Part shown: positions 62,729 through 64,000 of the stretch, piece after piece
Position numbering within the stretch: position 1 is the first letter of the stretch
Layout of the letters: every line of letters starts with the position of its first letter
Assembly: GCF_000217995.1 (NCBI RefSeq)
Contig: NC_015676.1
Coordinates: 1,156,103-1,220,102 of the forward strand
Direction: 5' to 3'
DNA length: 64,000 nucleotides
Source: Methanosalsum zhilinae DSM 4017
Lineage (GTDB): Archaea; Halobacteriota; Methanosarcinia; Methanosarcinales; Methanosarcinaceae
Made by a program: the position numbers and the translations under genes
Notes under the pieces: model-generated
Seen by the model: the letters and a program-made list of their open reading frames with translations, nothing else
Database searches by the model: none
Told to the model about the DNA's origin: nothing

Positions 62729-64000
62729 TTACAGCAGTCCTCCCCCTATGAATAGGGATGAGAACAACAATGCCACAACATTGACCACTTTTATAAGTGG
62801 ATTGATCGCAGGTCCGGATGTATCCTTGAAAGGGTCACCTACAGTGTCACCAACAACAGCAGCTTTATGAGCTTCAGAGCCTTTACCTCCGTGTGCACCA
62901 TCTTCGATCAATTTCTTAGCATTGTCCCATGCACCTCCGCCATTTGCCATTGTTAGAGCAAGCAGAAGACCGGAAGCTATGATACCAATCAGAAGTCCTC
63001 CAAGTGCCAGTGGTCCCAGTATAACTCCCACTAATATCGGAACGGCCACTGCAAGTATTCCTGGAATAGCCATCTCTTTAATTGCTGCAGCTGTAACAAT
63101 GTCTACACAGCGCCCATATTCCGGCTTTGCGGTTCCGTCCATTATTCCGGGAATTTCTCTGAACTGTCGACGTACTTCATTTACCACTTTAAAAGCGGCT
63201 CTGCCAACAGCACGCATTGTGACCGCGCTGAATATGAAAGGAAGCAGAGCACCAATGAAGAGTCCTACAAGCACCAGTGGATTGTCCAGGGCAAGAACTC
63301 CGATGTCAAGATCCACCTTATGTCTGTAATCTGCAAAAAGGGCCAGAGCACCCAGTGCAGCTGAACCTATAGCATATCCCTTTGTCACAGCTTTTGTAGT
63401 ATTGCCAACAGCATCAAGAGCATCGGTAATTTCCCGTACATCTGAGGGCAGACCTGCCATCTCAGCAATGCCTCCTGCATTATCTGTAACCGGACCATAT
63501 GAATCAAGTGCAACAATCATACCGGTTGTAGAAAGCATAGCAGCAGCAGCTATCGCAATACCATAAAGTCCTATTGCCGGAGCAGTTGCACCGCCAACAA
63601 CAAAGAAAGCTGCCAGAATTCCACCTGCAATAACTATCATTGGAAGAGCAGTACTTTCAAATCCAATAGCAAGACCTGAAATTACATTAGTACCGGCTCC
63701 AGTTTCAGAAGATTCGGCTATAGTTTTTACAGGTCTGTAGCTGGTGGATGTATAATATTCGGTAAAAACTACCATCAGAACCATTATCACAACACCAACA
63801 AGTGCAGCGAAATAGAATCTAACATCTCCAAAAAGCCAGACTGTTACAAAATAGAATGCAACCATACATAAGATCGCAGCAACTGCAACTCCTTTATAGA
63901 GAGCTTTCATGATCTTGCCGTCATCACCAACTTTTACAAAAAACATTGCTATGATCGAAGCAAATATGGCAACTGCACCAAGAATCAGTGGATACAGTAT
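62729..64000 (-). CDS. hppA: Membrane H+-translocating pyrophosphatase, C-terminal part
   Basis: The frame runs to the window edge without a start, so about the C-terminal 423 residues are present. It shows [18 protein letters not shown], a typical substrate/metal segment, [30 protein letters not shown]-like [10 protein letters not shown], and [14 protein letters not shown] near the end. Lysine in GNTTKA, in place of alanine, marks the K+-independent H+-pumping group (the A/K switch). The enzyme couples PPi hydrolysis to proton pumping. The gene lies 146 nt downstream of, and in the same direction as, nothing closer than the DUF7847 gene. Confidence 0.93.
   Translation of the reverse strand: MLYPLILGAVAIFASIIAMFFVKVGDDGKIMKALYKGVAVAAILCMVAFYFVTVWLFGDVRFYFAALVGVVIMVLMVVFTEYYTSTSYRPVKTIAESSETGAGTNVISGLAIGFESTALPMIVIAGGILAAFFVVGGATAPAIGLYGIAIAAAAMLSTTGMIVALDSYGPVTDNAGGIAEMAGLPSDVREITDALDAVGNTTKAVTKGYAIGSAALGALALFADYRHKVDLDIGVLALDNPLVLVGLFIGALLPFIFSAVTMRAVGRAAFKVVNEVRRQFREIPGIMDGTAKPEYGRCVDIVTAAAIKEMAIPGILAVAVPILVGVILGPLALGGLLIGIIASGLLLALTMANGGGAWDNAKKLIEDGAHGGKGSEAHKAAVVGDTVGDPFKDTSGPAINPLIKVVNVVALLFSSLFIGGGLL

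Overview
The window looks like chromosomal DNA of a methanogenic archaeon, most likely of the Methanosarcinales. The evidence is a methanogenesis marker protein 8 gene, an archaeal zinc-finger RPA with its partner, deoxyhypusine synthase, archaeal GatD and AspS, Ncs6/TtuA-type tRNA thiolase, DUF1638, DUF2769 and DUF92 genes, GGTGATC-type ribosome binding sites, TATA-box promoters with leaderless starts, and a tRNA without an encoded CCA. Composition is AT-rich with long AT-rich intergenic gaps. The genus cannot be fixed from this stretch.

Layout. 1-7.2 kb: 3' part of an aldehyde dehydrogenase, an iron-sulfur flavoprotein, two small membrane proteins, a 41-residue C2H2 zinc finger protein, a GH15 glucoamylase, a lipoprotein, soluble pyrophosphatase and a broken gene. 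7.3-11.1 kb: four minus-strand genes, each overlapping the next by 4 nt, that read as an anaerobic ergothioneine pathway (EanB-like rhodanese, EanA/EgtD-like histidine methyltransferase) joined to a cysteine desulfurase (SufS) and SufE. 11.3-17.6 kb: a decayed IS1-like element, a DUF1638 gene, an MFS exporter, a YjbQ protein and an IS1634-family element that has split a secreted-protein gene with a visible 6-bp target duplication. 17.7-29.2 kb: 7TM-PAS histidine kinase, DUF2769 protein, hybrid cluster protein, DedA/VTT protein, heme-b membrane protein, glycogen phosphorylase, a TnpB remnant, deoxyhypusine synthase, and a two-regulator plus phosphoesterase operon. 29.4-40 kb: RPA pair, membrane proteins, stand-alone LigD-type 3'-phosphoesterase, SfsA, methyltransferase, DUF92 protein, JAMM peptidase, methanogenesis marker 8, and a PaaK/F390-synthetase-like ligase. 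40-46.5 kb: a nickel/peptide-type ABC importer operon that carries a methyltransferase gene in its middle, then tRNA-Val(UAC). 46.7-64 kb: a split MgtE-type transporter with a PhoU/TrkA-C protein, RpiA, AspS, GatD, ArgH, reverse rubrerythrin, DapL, AroC, CooC, a TctA-like permease, the tRNA thiolase, a polytopic membrane protein and a 5'-truncated H+-pyrophosphatase.

Themes. Sulfur handling and redox protection recur: Ean/Suf operon, Hcp, reverse rubrerythrin, Isf-like flavoprotein and tRNA thiolation. Carbohydrate reserve turnover is suggested by the glucoamylase and the phosphorylase. Nickel enzymes are served by CooC and possibly by the ABC importer. Several promoters carry palindromes or simple repeats. 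The most notable repeat is a (TATC)9 tract in front of the rubrerythrin gene.
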